Shown here: positions 13,741-20,982 of the stretch, one piece after another
How the letters are laid out: every line of letters begins with the position of its first letter
Position numbering within the stretch: the first letter of the stretch is position 1
DNA from: an uncultured Oscillospiraceae bacterium
GTDB taxonomy: Bacteria > Bacillota_A > Clostridia > Oscillospirales > Oscillospiraceae
Direction of reading: 5' to 3'
Length of the DNA: 24,766 bases
NCBI GenBank assembly: GCA_900754605.1
Contig: CAAEDK010000039.1
Coordinates: 1-24,766, forward strand
Notes under the pieces: model-generated
Told to the model about the DNA's origin: nothing
What the model saw: only the letters and a program-made list of their open reading frames with translations
Databases searched by the model: none
Translations under genes and position numbers: made by a program

Positions 13741-16053
13741 ATGATGGGACACTTGAATCCCAAGCAGTTTCACAGCCGAATCTGGGGCGTGGTGCTGGTG
13801 CTGGCCCTGCTACTGACCTTTTTATGCTCCAACCTGTACAGCATCCAGTACACCAACGGGCCGGAGTATGCTGCCCAGGCGGTGGCTCGGGTGGCTGAGA
13901 CGGAGGACGTCCCAGCCAGCCGTGGGCTGATCCTGGACCGGAACGGCAAGGTGCTGGTCTCCAATGAGATCTCCTACCAGGTGACCCTGGACATGAGCCG
14001 GATGGGAAAGCCGGAGGAGCGCTGCGCCAATCTGCTCTCCCTGATTCGGGTGGCCCGGGAGGAGGGGGTGGCCTGGGCGGACACCCTGCCCATCTCCGCC
14101 GCACCACCTTTCGCGTATACAGAGACGCACCCCTTTTACACCGCTTCTACCAATGCGGAGGGCGAGACGGAGTATCAAATGACCCGTCTGGGCCGTCTGG
14201 CGGTCTATATGGGGTGGATCGAGGACCCGGAGGATCTGGCCGAAGGAGAAATCCCAGAGCAGGATTCCGCCAGCCAGGAGGAGCCAGGCCTATGGGAGCG
14301 CCTTATGATCATGGTGGGACTTCGGGAGCAGGAGAAACCCCAGGAGGAGCCCCAGCCCTACCGCCTGCCTACCGCAGAGGAGCTTCTGGGCGAGATGTGC
14401 CGGGATCTGGGCGTCCAGGGACAGGGGGCGGTGGATGAGAAGGCGGCCAGGGCGGCGGGAGAGGCCGTGCCCACTCTGAACCTGGGGGATATGACCCAGG
14501 TGGACGCCCGGACAGTGGCCGGGGTGCTGTATGAACTCTACTATCGCAGCCGGATCGCGGACTGGCCACCCTACTACTTTGCAGAGGATGTGGATGTGGA
14601 TTTCATCACCCGGGTGAAGGAGCTGAACCTTCGGGGGGTGGAGATCGAGACCGCCTCAGTGCGCAAGTATGAGACGGAGTACGCCGCCCACCTGCTGGGC
14701 TACACCGGCGCCATTACCAAGGAGACCTGGCCGTCCTATCAGGAGAAGGGCGGCTACAATATGAATGATACTGTGGGTGTCTCCGGCGCGGAGGCAGCCT
14801 TTGAGGAATATCTCCACGGGACGCCCGGGCAGCAGGCCCTGGAGCGCAATGAAAACGGCAAGATCGTCTCCGCCCAGTGGCTGACCGATGAGGAGACGGG
14901 AGAGAGCCTGGCTCCCCAGCCGGGGAGCAACGTGTTCCTTACCATTGACCTGGGCCTCCAGCAGAAGGTGGAGGACACCCTGGCCGCCCGGGTCCCCGGG
15001 CTGAGCGACACGGTAGAAGGGGCAGCCTGTGTGGTGGAGGATGTGCGGACCGGAGAGATCCTGGCCTCTGCCTCCTACCCGACCTATTCCCTGCCGAACT
15101 TCCGGCAGGACTACAACAGCCTGTTGGATCACCCGCTGAAGCCCCTGAATAACCGGGCCTTCAGCGGCCTGTATCCCCCTGGATCCACCTTTAAGATGAT
15201 CACCGCCATCGCCGGACTGGAGGAGGAAGGGATCATTACCCCTTCCACCATCATCAAGGACGAGGGACAGTACACCTATTGGCCCACGCCCCAGCCGAAG
15301 TGCTGGGTCTACCGCCAGTATGGGCGCACCCACGGCCCGGTCAATGTGTCCGACGCCATCGAGGTGTCCTGCAACTACTTCTTCTATGATGTCGGCCGGC
15401 GGGTGGGCATTGAGAAGTTGGATGAGTACGCTGCCAAGTTCGGCCTGGGTCAAAAGACGGGGGTCGAGCTGTCCGAGAAAGCCGGTGTGGTGGCCAGTCC
15501 GGAGTTTACTGAGTCCCTAGGAGGCAAGTGGTATGAAGGAAACGTGCTGTCTGTGGCCATCGGCCAGGAGAGTACTCAGGTCACCCCCATCCAGCTGTCC
15601 AACTATATCTCTACTCTGGCCAACGGGGGGATACGCTATGCCACTCACCTGTTGAAAACGGTGAAGTCAGAGGATTTCTCTCAGGTATCTTATGCGGCAG
15701 AGCCGGAGGTAGTGGGTACGGTGGAAATGGAGCCGGAGAACCTGGCAGCGGTTACCCGGGGAATGCACAGTATGACCACCGGGGAGGGCTCCCTGGCGGC
15801 TGTCTTTCAGAACGTACCCGTGCAGGTAGCGGCTAAGACAGGTTCTGCCCAGGTCAATGGTCAGAGCAATTCCAATGCTGTGTTTGTCTGTTACGCGCCC
15901 TACGATGACCCGCAGATCGCCATTTCCATCGCCGTAGAGAAGGGCGGCAGCGGTTCCTCCCTGGCGTCCATTGCCGCGGAGATCCTTCAATATTACTTCA
16001 CGGCCCAGGATGAACAGGGGCAGCTCCCTGTGGAAAACAACTTGGTTCCCTGA
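13741..16053 (+). CDS. mrdA: Class B penicillin-binding protein PBP2 (elongation transpeptidase)
   Basis: A 770-aa transpeptidase that cross-links peptidoglycan during side-wall growth, anchored by one N-terminal membrane helix (about 14-33). The pedestal domain opens with ASRGLILDRNGKVLVSNE. The catalytic domain has Ser482-T-F-Lys485 (PPGSTFKM), SCN at 543-545 and KTG at 699-701. An acidic Glu/Pro-rich insert lies at about 160-205, longer than in E. coli PBP2 (633 aa); such inserts are usual in Clostridia. The start is uncertain: AAAGGAG directly abuts the ATG at 13741, leaving too little spacing, and ATG 13744, GTG 13729 or TTG 13753 are alternatives differing by a few residues. It forms an operon with mreC-mreD; the PBP2 rather than PBP3 label rests on this context. 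Confidence 0.9.
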   Translation: MMGHLNPKQFHSRIWGVVLVLALLLTFLCSNLYSIQYTNGPEYAAQAVARVAETEDVPASRGLILDRNGKVLVSNEISYQVTLDMSRMGKPEERCANLLSLIRVAREEGVAWADTLPISAAPPFAYTETHPFYTASTNAEGETEYQMTRLGRLAVYMGWIEDPEDLAEGEIPEQDSASQEEPGLWERLMIMVGLREQEKPQEEPQPYRLPTAEELLGEMCRDLGVQGQGAVDEKAARAAGEAVPTLNLGDMTQVDARTVAGVLYELYYRSRIADWPPYYFAEDVDVDFITRVKELNLRGVEIETASVRKYETEYAAHLLGYTGAITKETWPSYQEKGGYNMNDTVGVSGAEAAFEEYLHGTPGQQALERNENGKIVSAQWLTDEETGESLAPQPGSNVFLTIDLGLQQKVEDTLAARVPGLSDTVEGAACVVEDVRTGEILASASYPTYSLPNFRQDYNSLLDHPLKPLNNRAFSGLYPPGSTFKMITAIAGLEEEGIITPSTIIKDEGQYTYWPTPQPKCWVYRQYGRTHGPVNVSDAIEVSCNYFFYDVGRRVGIEKLDEYAAKFGLGQKTGVELSEKAGVVASPEFTESLGGKWYEGNVLSVAIGQESTQVTPIQLSNYISTLANGGIRYATHLLKTVKSEDFSQVSYAAEPEVVGTVEMEPENLAAVTRGMHSMTTGEGSLAAVFQNVPVQVAAKTGSAQVNGQSNSNAVFVCYAPYDDPQIAISIAVEKGGSGSSLASIAAEILQYYFTAQDEQGQLPVENNLVP

Positions 16054-16144
16054 TATATTTTGTTTTGCTTTCAGCCGCATCTGCGGTTTTGAAAAAATTT
16101 TAATGCCCTCCTTTTTTGTGTGTGGGCAGAAAGGAGACATTTCC

Positions 16145-16954
16145 ATGTCTGAATGTACGCACGACTGTTCCTCCTGTGGAGCGGACTGCTCCTCCCGGGA
16201 CCTGAAGGCCCCGGCCAACGCCAAATCCAACATCAAAAAGGTCATCGCTGTGGTCAGCGGGAAGGGCGGCGTAGGTAAGAGCACCGTCACCGCCTCTCTG
16301 GCGGCCGCTATGGCCAAGCGGGGCCGCAAGGTGGCGGTTCTGGATGCCGACATCACCGGCCCTTCCATCCCCACCGCCTTTGGCATCCATGAGCGGGCCA
16401 TGGCCACTGAGGATGGGATCCAGCCCGCAGTTACCGCCGGCGGGATCAAAATCATGTCCCTGAATCTCCTCACTGAGAATGAGACCGACCCTGTGATCTG
16501 GCGCGGCCCGGTCATTGCCGGTGTGGTCACTCAGTTCTGGACTGATGTAGTGTGGGGCGACGTGGACTATATGTTCGTAGATATGCCTCCTGGAACGGGA
16601 GATGTTCCTTTGACGGTATTCCAGTCCCTGCCGGTGGATGGGATCATCGTGGTCACCTCCCCCCAGGATCTGGTGTCCATGATCGTGACCAAGGCGGTTC
16701 ACATGGCCCAGATGATGTCCATTCCTGTGCTGGGTCTCATCGAGAACTACAGCTATTACCAGTGCCCTGACTGCGGTGCAAAACACGCCATTTTCGGTGA
16801 GAGCCACCTGGAGCAGGAGGCCATGCAGCTGGGTCTGCCTCTGCTGGCTCAGCTGCCGATCAACCCGGAGCTGGCTGCCGCCATTGATATGGGTAAGGCA
16901 GAAAGCCTGCCCGTCAATTATTTGGAGGGCGTGGCAGAGCAGCTGGACGTATAA
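16145..16954 (+). CDS. Mrp/NBP35-type P-loop iron-sulfur carrier ATPase
   Basis: A 269-aa ParA/MinD-superfamily ATPase used to hold and transfer Fe-S clusters. The N-terminus has four cysteines (Cys4, 8, 11, 15) in a short cluster-binding-like motif. The deviant Walker A GKGGVGKST is at 39-47, with signature Lys40. DADITGPSIP is at 68-76, DMPPGTGD at 146-153, and a CxxC pair (Cys207, Cys210) bridges the dimer cluster in known Mrp proteins. The start at 16145 follows AAAGGAG; the 58-codon upstream extension lies in pbp2 and the gap. Eukaryotic-like N-terminal cysteines plus CxxC place it with the NBP35-like group common in Clostridia. It is 91 bp after pbp2 and has its own terminator. Confidence 0.9.
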   Translation: MSECTHDCSSCGADCSSRDLKAPANAKSNIKKVIAVVSGKGGVGKSTVTASLAAAMAKRGRKVAVLDADITGPSIPTAFGIHERAMATEDGIQPAVTAGGIKIMSLNLLTENETDPVIWRGPVIAGVVTQFWTDVVWGDVDYMFVDMPPGTGDVPLTVFQSLPVDGIIVVTSPQDLVSMIVTKAVHMAQMMSIPVLGLIENYSYYQCPDCGAKHAIFGESHLEQEAMQLGLPLLAQLPINPELAAAIDMGKAESLPVNYLEGVAEQLDV

Positions 16955-17001
16955 GATCTGTCCGCTGTTTGATGCAATGGGGCTGCGCAGGCAGAAAAAT
17001 A

Positions 17002-17039
17002 AAGGGCCGGAGGCTGCTGATGCGGCATCCGGCCTTTTT
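17002..17039 (+). terminator. Intrinsic terminator after the Mrp gene
   Basis: GGCCGGA and TCCGGCC form the base of a stem with inner GCTGC/GCGGC pairing and a TGAT loop, followed by TTTTT. It separates the Mrp transcript from the thiamine operon. Confidence 0.85.
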
Positions 17040-17066
17040 GTGCCTTTGTGCTCCCCTGGAGGGCGC

Positions 17067-17095
17067 TTGACAGGAGATGCCCGGCAGTATAAAAT
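17067..17095 (+). promoter_or_regulatory. Sigma-A-type promoter of the TPP riboswitch-thiT operon
   Basis: A consensus TTGACA, a 17-bp spacer and TAAAAT (5/6) lie just upstream of the aptamer, so transcription would start shortly before the riboswitch. Confidence 0.85.
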
Positions 17096-17112
17096 AAAAA
17101 AACCGCAGAAAA

Positions 17113-17224
17113 TTCCAACACAGGGGCGCTGGGAGCCACTCCCGGCTGAGATGAAGAGCGAGTACGCCGCTCTTAGTCCCTTACACCTGATCCGGGTAAT
17201 GCCGGCGTAGGAAGTGAATGGGAA
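17113..17224 (+). ncRNA. TPP riboswitch (THI element)
   Basis: The aptamer shows the conserved THI-box blocks in order: GGGGCGC, GGCTGAGAT, a variable hairpin (GAGCG/CGCTC), CCCTTACACCTGATCC, GGGTAATGCCGGCGTAGGAAGTG. The flanks (ATTCC / GGGAAT) can close helix P1. It binds thiamine pyrophosphate and should switch off the downstream thiamine transporter when TPP is plentiful. The boundaries are approximate. Confidence 0.94.
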
Positions 17225-17247
17225 TGCTTGACATTGTCCTCTCTTTC

Positions 17248-17283
17248 GTACCGCGCTGCACCCGTTGGGATGTGCTGCGGTAC
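17248..17283 (+). promoter_or_regulatory. Expression-platform hairpin of the TPP riboswitch
   Basis: GTACCGC and GCGGTAC, plus inner GCAC/GTGC, form a stem between the aptamer and the thiT ribosome site. A TTTT lies 6 nt after it and GGGAGGA soon after, so it could act as a weak terminator or control access to the ribosome site. Which of these applies is not clear from the sequence. Confidence 0.6.
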
Positions 17284-17306
17284 ATCGATTTTCGGGAGGA
17301 AAGACA

Positions 17307-17864
17307 ATGAATCGTACCCATCTCTCTGTTCGGATGCTGTGCGAGGCTGCCGTTATGGTGGCTTTGGCTCAGATCCTCAGCTACCTCAAGCTTATGGAAC
17401 TTCCCAACGGCGGTTCCCTTACCCCCGCTATGTTCCCCATTATCCTGTTTGCAGTGCGCTGGGGGACCGCCCCCGGCTTGATGGCTGGCTTTGTGTTTGG
17501 ACTGCTCCAGCTGATCTTTGACGGAGCCTACGCCTGGGGCTGGCAGTCCATGCTGCTGGATTATCTGGTTGCCTTTACTCCGCTTGGGCTGGCCGGGCTG
17601 TTCAAGGGCCGGACCTGGGGGATTTTTGCAGGTACAGTAGTGGGCTGCACCGGACGATTTCTCGTCCACTATATCAGTGGGGTGACCATCTATAAGATCC
17701 TGGTTCCCACTGCCTTTATGAACTGGACCTTCACCAGTCCTTCTTTCTACTCGATCGTCTACAACGGCTCCTATATGCTGCCCAACATGGTGATCGCCCT
17801 GGCCATTGCTGCGCTGCTGTACAAGCCGATGAAGCGTTACATCTTGGGACAGGACATTCAATAA
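17307..17864 (+). CDS. thiT: Thiamine ECF transporter S-component ThiT
   Basis: A 185-aa membrane protein with about six helices, the substrate-binding component of an energy-coupling factor transporter for thiamine. Conserved ThiT stretches include GGSLTPAMFPI (35-45), the aromatic binding loop DGAYAWGWQSMLLDY (72-86) and FYSIVYNGSYMLP (147-159), which hold thiamine through aromatic residues in known structures. The ECF ATPases and T-component are not in the window and are normally encoded elsewhere. The start follows GGGAGGAAAG; a longer frame would begin inside the riboswitch hairpin. It is controlled by the TPP riboswitch immediately upstream and followed 31 bp later by a HAD phosphatase gene. 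Confidence 0.95.
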   Translation: MNRTHLSVRMLCEAAVMVALAQILSYLKLMELPNGGSLTPAMFPIILFAVRWGTAPGLMAGFVFGLLQLIFDGAYAWGWQSMLLDYLVAFTPLGLAGLFKGRTWGIFAGTVVGCTGRFLVHYISGVTIYKILVPTAFMNWTFTSPSFYSIVYNGSYMLPNMVIALAIAALLYKPMKRYILGQDIQ

Positions 17865-17895
17865 CGCCCCTGTGGGGCGGAAAGGAGTGCCCCTC

Positions 17896-18708
17896 ATGGG
17901 CAAATTTGACGGTCTGCTGCTGGTCAGCGACTTTGATGACACCCTCTATGACTCCCATTACCGGATCCCGCCCCGGAACCTGGAGGCCCTGGAACGCTGG
18001 ATCGACCAGGGCGGCCGGTTCACAGTGGCGACCGGACGGGCCCACCGCACCTTTGCTCCTTATGTTCACTTGGCCCCCATCAATGCCCCGGTGGTGCTGT
18101 CCAACGGTTCGTCCATCTATGACTTCCAGACGGAGACTATGCTGGTTCAGACCCTGCTGGATGACCGGGCTCCAGAGGATTTTCAGGCCTTGATGAAGGA
18201 TATGCCCACCTTGGGGCTGGAGACCTATCACGGGGAGGAAATCTATGTGTACCGCCCCAATGCCATCACAGATGCCCACATGAAGAAGGTGGGCACTGAC
18301 TATGAGGTTCGGGATATTCCGGATATGCCTGTCCCATGGACCAAGGCCATTGTGCAGCAGGAGTATGACGTATTGCTCCGGGCTCGGGAGTGGTTGGAGG
18401 AGCATTGCCCCGGCCGGTACGAGGCCATCTTTTCCAACCGGTTCTACCTGGAGATCACGCATCGGGGCTGCAACAAGGGGGGGATGGTGTCTCGTTTGCT
18501 GGAGATGCTCCATATTTCCCGGGAAAACCTCTACTGTGTGGGGGACAACCAGAACGACATCCCCATGATGGCCCTGTCCGCCATCCCCTTTGCTCCGGCC
18601 AACTGTGCCCAGGAAGTGAAGGACTGGGGGGCGACCATTCTGTGCCATTGTGATGATGGTGTGATTGGAGACATTGTAGAGCGGCTGGAACGGATCTATC
18701 CAGACTGA
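17896..18708 (+). CDS. HAD-superfamily phosphatase, Cof type
   Basis: A 270-aa HAD hydrolase of the Cof/type IIB group. Motif I is DFDDT (nucleophile Asp12, acid/base Asp14), motif II is SNGSS (Ser69), the motif III lysine is Lys194 (NKGGM) and motif IV is GDNQND (216-221). A cap domain lies between residues about 85 and 190. The ATG at 17896 follows AAAGGAG. It lies 31 bp after thiT with no terminator between, so it is in the TPP-controlled operon; a role in dephosphorylating a thiamine phosphate or pyrimidine precursor is a reasonable inference, but Cof-type enzymes are promiscuous and sequence alone does not fix the substrate. Confidence 0.88.
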   Translation: MGKFDGLLLVSDFDDTLYDSHYRIPPRNLEALERWIDQGGRFTVATGRAHRTFAPYVHLAPINAPVVLSNGSSIYDFQTETMLVQTLLDDRAPEDFQALMKDMPTLGLETYHGEEIYVYRPNAITDAHMKKVGTDYEVRDIPDMPVPWTKAIVQQEYDVLLRAREWLEEHCPGRYEAIFSNRFYLEITHRGCNKGGMVSRLLEMLHISRENLYCVGDNQNDIPMMALSAIPFAPANCAQEVKDWGATILCHCDDGVIGDIVERLERIYPD

Positions 18709-18730
18709 GTCAGTCAGAAATCAAAATCTA

Positions 18731-18775
18731 AGCCCGGTGGGAGGAACCTATGCCTTCTGCCGGGCTGTTTTCTGC
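18731..18775 (+). terminator. Intrinsic terminator of the thiT-HAD operon
   Basis: AGCCCGG and CCGGGCT arms with inner GAGG/CCTT pairing are followed by GTTTTCT, 23 bp past the HAD stop. Confidence 0.8.
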
Positions 18776-18805
18776 CCATTTCGCCCAAAGTGGTGAAATT
18801 TTAAT

Positions 18806-18822
18806 AGAATTTAAGAAATTCT
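18806..18822. promoter_or_regulatory. Perfect AT-rich palindrome upstream of the C39 peptidase gene
   Basis: AGAATTT-AAG-AAATTCT is an exact 7-3-7 inverted repeat, 64 bp before the gene's start. A possible -35/-10 pair (TTAAGA, 17 bp, TAAACT) overlaps it and a TATACT follows further downstream. It could be an operator, but no regulator is nearby. Confidence 0.4.
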
Positions 18823-18885
18823 ACCGGGAAACTTAAACTCCGGGGTGTACCTTATACTGGAACCAAAGGAAAGTGGGGCGGTACG

Positions 18886-19812
18886 ATGGGCCGGGACAGA
18901 TCTTCTGAATATGATGCGTGGTTTGATTGGGAGCCATCAGACCGAGCGGAGGTGCATCCCTGTACACGCAGGCGCCGCCGCCCGCGGCGGCGCTTGGGAG
19001 TGATCCGGTTGGCAGCAGTGCTGGGTGTGTGCATCCTGCTGTTTCTGGGGGTTGGAAAGCTGTGGGAGGGGAATCTCCCTGCCGCAGTTCCCCGGGAAGA
19101 TGGGGTCCAGACACCCTTCCAGCCGGGGGCGGAGCTGCTAGACCAGCTTCGGATGCTGGCTCGGGTGGATCCGGCGGCGGAGGCTCTTTTGGCTTGTCCG
19201 GAGGCCTATCCGGAGGAACTACTGGAGCTGGCGGTCCGAAATCCGGAGGCCCTGGAATTTGTGGTTCGTTATCCACAGGAGAAGGATGCCAAAGCCGCTG
19301 ACTCTGTGGGAGAGGTGGAGCGAGGCGCTTATCCGTTACTGATGCAGTGGGATCTACGCTGGGGATATGCCCCTTATGGCGATGGCCTGATGGCGCTGAA
19401 CGGCTGCGGCCCCACCGCCCTGTCGATGGTGGTCTGCGGCCTGACTGGGGATGGTTCAATCACCCCCTGGACAGTGGCTCAGTATGCAGATGAGGCGGGA
19501 TACTATGTGGATGGTGCGGGCTCTAAGTGGGAGCTGATGTCCACTGGATGTCAACACTTCGGTCTTGTGGCCCGGGAACTGCCTTTGGACCGCTCGATCA
19601 TGGTGCGTGCGCTAGAGGAGGGGCAGCCCATTGTGTGCAGTGTGGGGCCCGGTGATTTCACCACATCGGGGCACTTTGTCCTGCTTATCGGGGTGGAGGA
19701 TGGGAAGTTTCGGGTCAATGACCCCAACCGCCGCTCTAACAGCGAAAAGCTGTGGGATTATGATACGCTGGCACCCCAGATCCGCAACCTCTGGGCCTAT
19801 ACGCTGGCCTGA
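18886..19812 (+). CDS. Membrane-anchored C39-like (papain-fold) cysteine peptidase
   Basis: A 308-aa protein. The acidic N-terminus is followed by a strongly basic run (RRRRRPRRR, 28-36) and one transmembrane helix (about 38-58), giving a cytoplasmic N-terminus and an exported catalytic domain. A helical segment at about 82-130, with a YPEELLELAVRNPEAL motif, precedes the peptidase domain (about 148-300): LMQWDLRWGYAPYG, then NGCGPTALSMV with nucleophile Cys174, then GHFVLLIGV with His263 and NDPN with Asp279, forming a Cys-His-Asp triad. The substrate is unknown; surface-protein or peptide processing is plausible. The ribosome site is weak (GTGGGGCGG), and an in-frame alternative is not obvious. 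It is monocistronic and convergent with the HD gene. Confidence 0.85.
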   Translation: MGRDRSSEYDAWFDWEPSDRAEVHPCTRRRRRPRRRLGVIRLAAVLGVCILLFLGVGKLWEGNLPAAVPREDGVQTPFQPGAELLDQLRMLARVDPAAEALLACPEAYPEELLELAVRNPEALEFVVRYPQEKDAKAADSVGEVERGAYPLLMQWDLRWGYAPYGDGLMALNGCGPTALSMVVCGLTGDGSITPWTVAQYADEAGYYVDGAGSKWELMSTGCQHFGLVARELPLDRSIMVRALEEGQPIVCSVGPGDFTTSGHFVLLIGVEDGKFRVNDPNRRSNSEKLWDYDTLAPQIRNLWAYTLA

Positions 19813-19824
19813 TAAAAGAAAATG

Positions 19825-19870
19825 CGCCGCCGTGCTCCAGTCTTGATCGGACTGAGTACGGCGGCGTTTT
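19825..19870. terminator. Bidirectional terminator between C39 and HD genes
   Basis: Nine-bp outer arms CGCCGCCGT / ACGGCGGCG and inner CAGTC/GGACTG pairing enclose a short loop. TTTT follows on the plus strand and AAAA precedes it, giving a T-run on the minus strand too, as expected between convergent genes. Confidence 0.88.
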
Positions 19871-19877
19871 CACTGGT

Positions 19878-20462
19878 TCAGTGTTCTCCCTCCAGGAAGT
19901 AGCTGGCTTCCATATCGGCGGTAGCCAGGGCGAAGGCCAGAGGGTATTTTTGCAGAGCCTGCCCCACGGTTCTTGGATCTTCTGAACCGGAGAAGCCCAT
20001 GTGCCAGCGGATGGCCATGGCCTCCTCCCGGGTGAGGCGGATGAAGCCATTGACGATGTATACTGATTTTTCCCCGTGGCCATAGGGCAGGGGATCATCA
20101 AACTGGTAGGAGGGGACCTTTTCCCACTTTCCTGTTGTGTCGTCCTTTACATTGCGGAAGGTTTTTTTGTAACAACCTACCTTACACAGGTCGTGGAGCA
20201 GGGCAACCACCGCCACCGACTCCTCACTGTACTCCAGGCCGTAAAGTTCTTGGACCCGCTCCCGCTGGAGGTAGTCCACCAGACAGTGATATACATTTAA
20301 GCTGTGCTCACACAGCCCTCCCTCACAGGCCAGGTGGTACCGGGCAGAGGCGGGGGCAGTGAAGAAGTCGCTTTTGTTCTCCAGGTAATTCAGCAGGGCA
20401 TCTGCCCCGGGACGGGTGATCTTCTCTTTGAAAATCTCGATAAATTCCTCTTTAAAGGACAT
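19878..20462 (-). CDS. HD-domain hydrolase
   Basis: A 194-aa protein with an HD metal-dependent phosphohydrolase core. His53 (GGLCEHSLNV), His90-Asp91 (ALLHDLCKVG), His129 (PYGHGEKSV) and His154 (AIRWHMGF) are the expected metal ligands, in the order seen in the one-domain HD family common in Clostridia. Its substrate is not known; nucleotides or RNA 3' ends are possible by analogy to other HD proteins such as YhaM's C-terminal domain. The start at 20462 follows GGAGGGA; the 46-codon upstream extension would overlap its own promoter. An extended -10 is 92 bp upstream. Confidence 0.82.
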   Translation of the reverse strand: MSFKEEFIEIFKEKITRPGADALLNYLENKSDFFTAPASARYHLACEGGLCEHSLNVYHCLVDYLQRERVQELYGLEYSEESVAVVALLHDLCKVGCYKKTFRNVKDDTTGKWEKVPSYQFDDPLPYGHGEKSVYIVNGFIRLTREEAMAIRWHMGFSGSEDPRTVGQALQKYPLAFALATADMEASYFLEGEH

Positions 20463-20553
20463 GATATTCCCTCCAGGGCGGACCAGGCGTGGGACATAGG
20501 TCCGCATGTGTTGCAGCCCGGCCCTTTGGAGAAGGGCGGGGTCAGATGGGCTT

Positions 20554-20562
20554 ATCATACCA
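20554..20562 (-). promoter_or_regulatory. Extended -10 promoter of the HD hydrolase gene
   Basis: On the minus strand TGGTATGAT is an extended -10 (TGn plus TATGAT, 5/6). No convincing -35 hexamer is seen, as is common with extended -10 promoters. Confidence 0.5.
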
Positions 20563-20582
20563 CAGGGGGGCGGGAAAATCCA

Positions 20583-20598
20583 GCCGCAGAACTGCGGC
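20583..20598. repeat. Perfect GC-rich inverted repeat upstream of the remnant gene
   Basis: GCCGCAG-AA-CTGCGGC is a perfect repeat followed by AAATTTT. It sits in the 221-bp intergenic stretch between the HD gene and the secreted-protein stub and could be a leftover terminator. Confidence 0.45.
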
Positions 20599-20683
20599 AA
20601 ATTTTAAGAATGGCGTTATGGCTGTTTCAGATTCCTCTGCGATACTAAAAAAAGATCCAACAATACAATAAGGAGGAGACGAG

Positions 20684-20807
20684 ATGTATCATCCATGGAG
20701 AGGCGTCCTGACGGCCCTGCTGACCCTGAGTCTGGCGGTCCCCCGCCTGCGCTGCCCCGGTGGACGGAGAGACTGCGGCGGAGCAGCTGGCTGTCCTGGC
20801 CGGGTAA
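20684..20807 (+). pseudogene. Frameshifted remnant of a secreted protein gene
   Basis: A strong ribosome site (AAGGAGGAGACGAG) precedes an ATG that opens a typical signal peptide (MYHPWRGVLTALLTLSLAV). In the open frame the sequence then turns to low-complexity Arg/Gly/Cys residues. Removing one C from the run of five at 20740-20744 restores a plausible mature start, PACAAPVDGETAAEQLAVLAG, which then meets TAA at 20805. The TAAEQLAVL segment resembles the beginning of exported proteins with SLH-like repeats in this bacterial group (from memory). Two lesions (frameshift and stop or truncation) suggest decay; a sequencing error could explain the frameshift but not the early stop. Confidence 0.5.
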
Positions 20808-20920
20808 GTCCGGTGGACGCATGGGCGAAAATGTTCAGTTTTATCAGGCGGAATGGAGAGAAACGGGGGAAAGCTGTGGGATATTTTTGCGAAAAGCCCC
20901 TGTTCAACATCAGAGGGATA

Positions 20921-20929
20921 TGGTAAGAT
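20921..20929 (+). promoter_or_regulatory. Extended -10 promoter of the ABC-F gene
   Basis: TGGTAAGAT (TGn plus TAAGAT) lies 53 bp before the ABC-F start codon. The -35 is poor. The preceding 110 bp after the remnant stop shows no further gene. Confidence 0.45.
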
Positions 20930-20982
20930 AGTACCCGAACCATGAGAACAAACTGAATCACATTTGAAATAAGGAGCCCGCC

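Noticed and set aside
14656..15453. 265-aa minus-strand frame opposite pbp2
   Set aside because: It overlaps the catalytic transpeptidase domain and has repetitive Gly/Val/Gln composition without start signals.
16070..16100. CCGC-ATCT-GCGG-TTTT between pbp2 and the Mrp gene as a terminator
   Set aside because: The stem is only 4-5 bp and the T-run is short and interrupted; too weak to call, although some termination is possible.
17228..17233. TTGACA inside the thiT leader as a second promoter
   Set aside because: No -10-like hexamer occurs at 16-18 bp; the sequence there is the GC-rich riboswitch hairpin.
20684..20926. 80-aa plus-strand frame as an intact gene
   Set aside because: Only the first 20 residues look coding (signal peptide). 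Beyond the C-run the composition is non-coding and the other frame restores a sensible continuation, so I call it a remnant.
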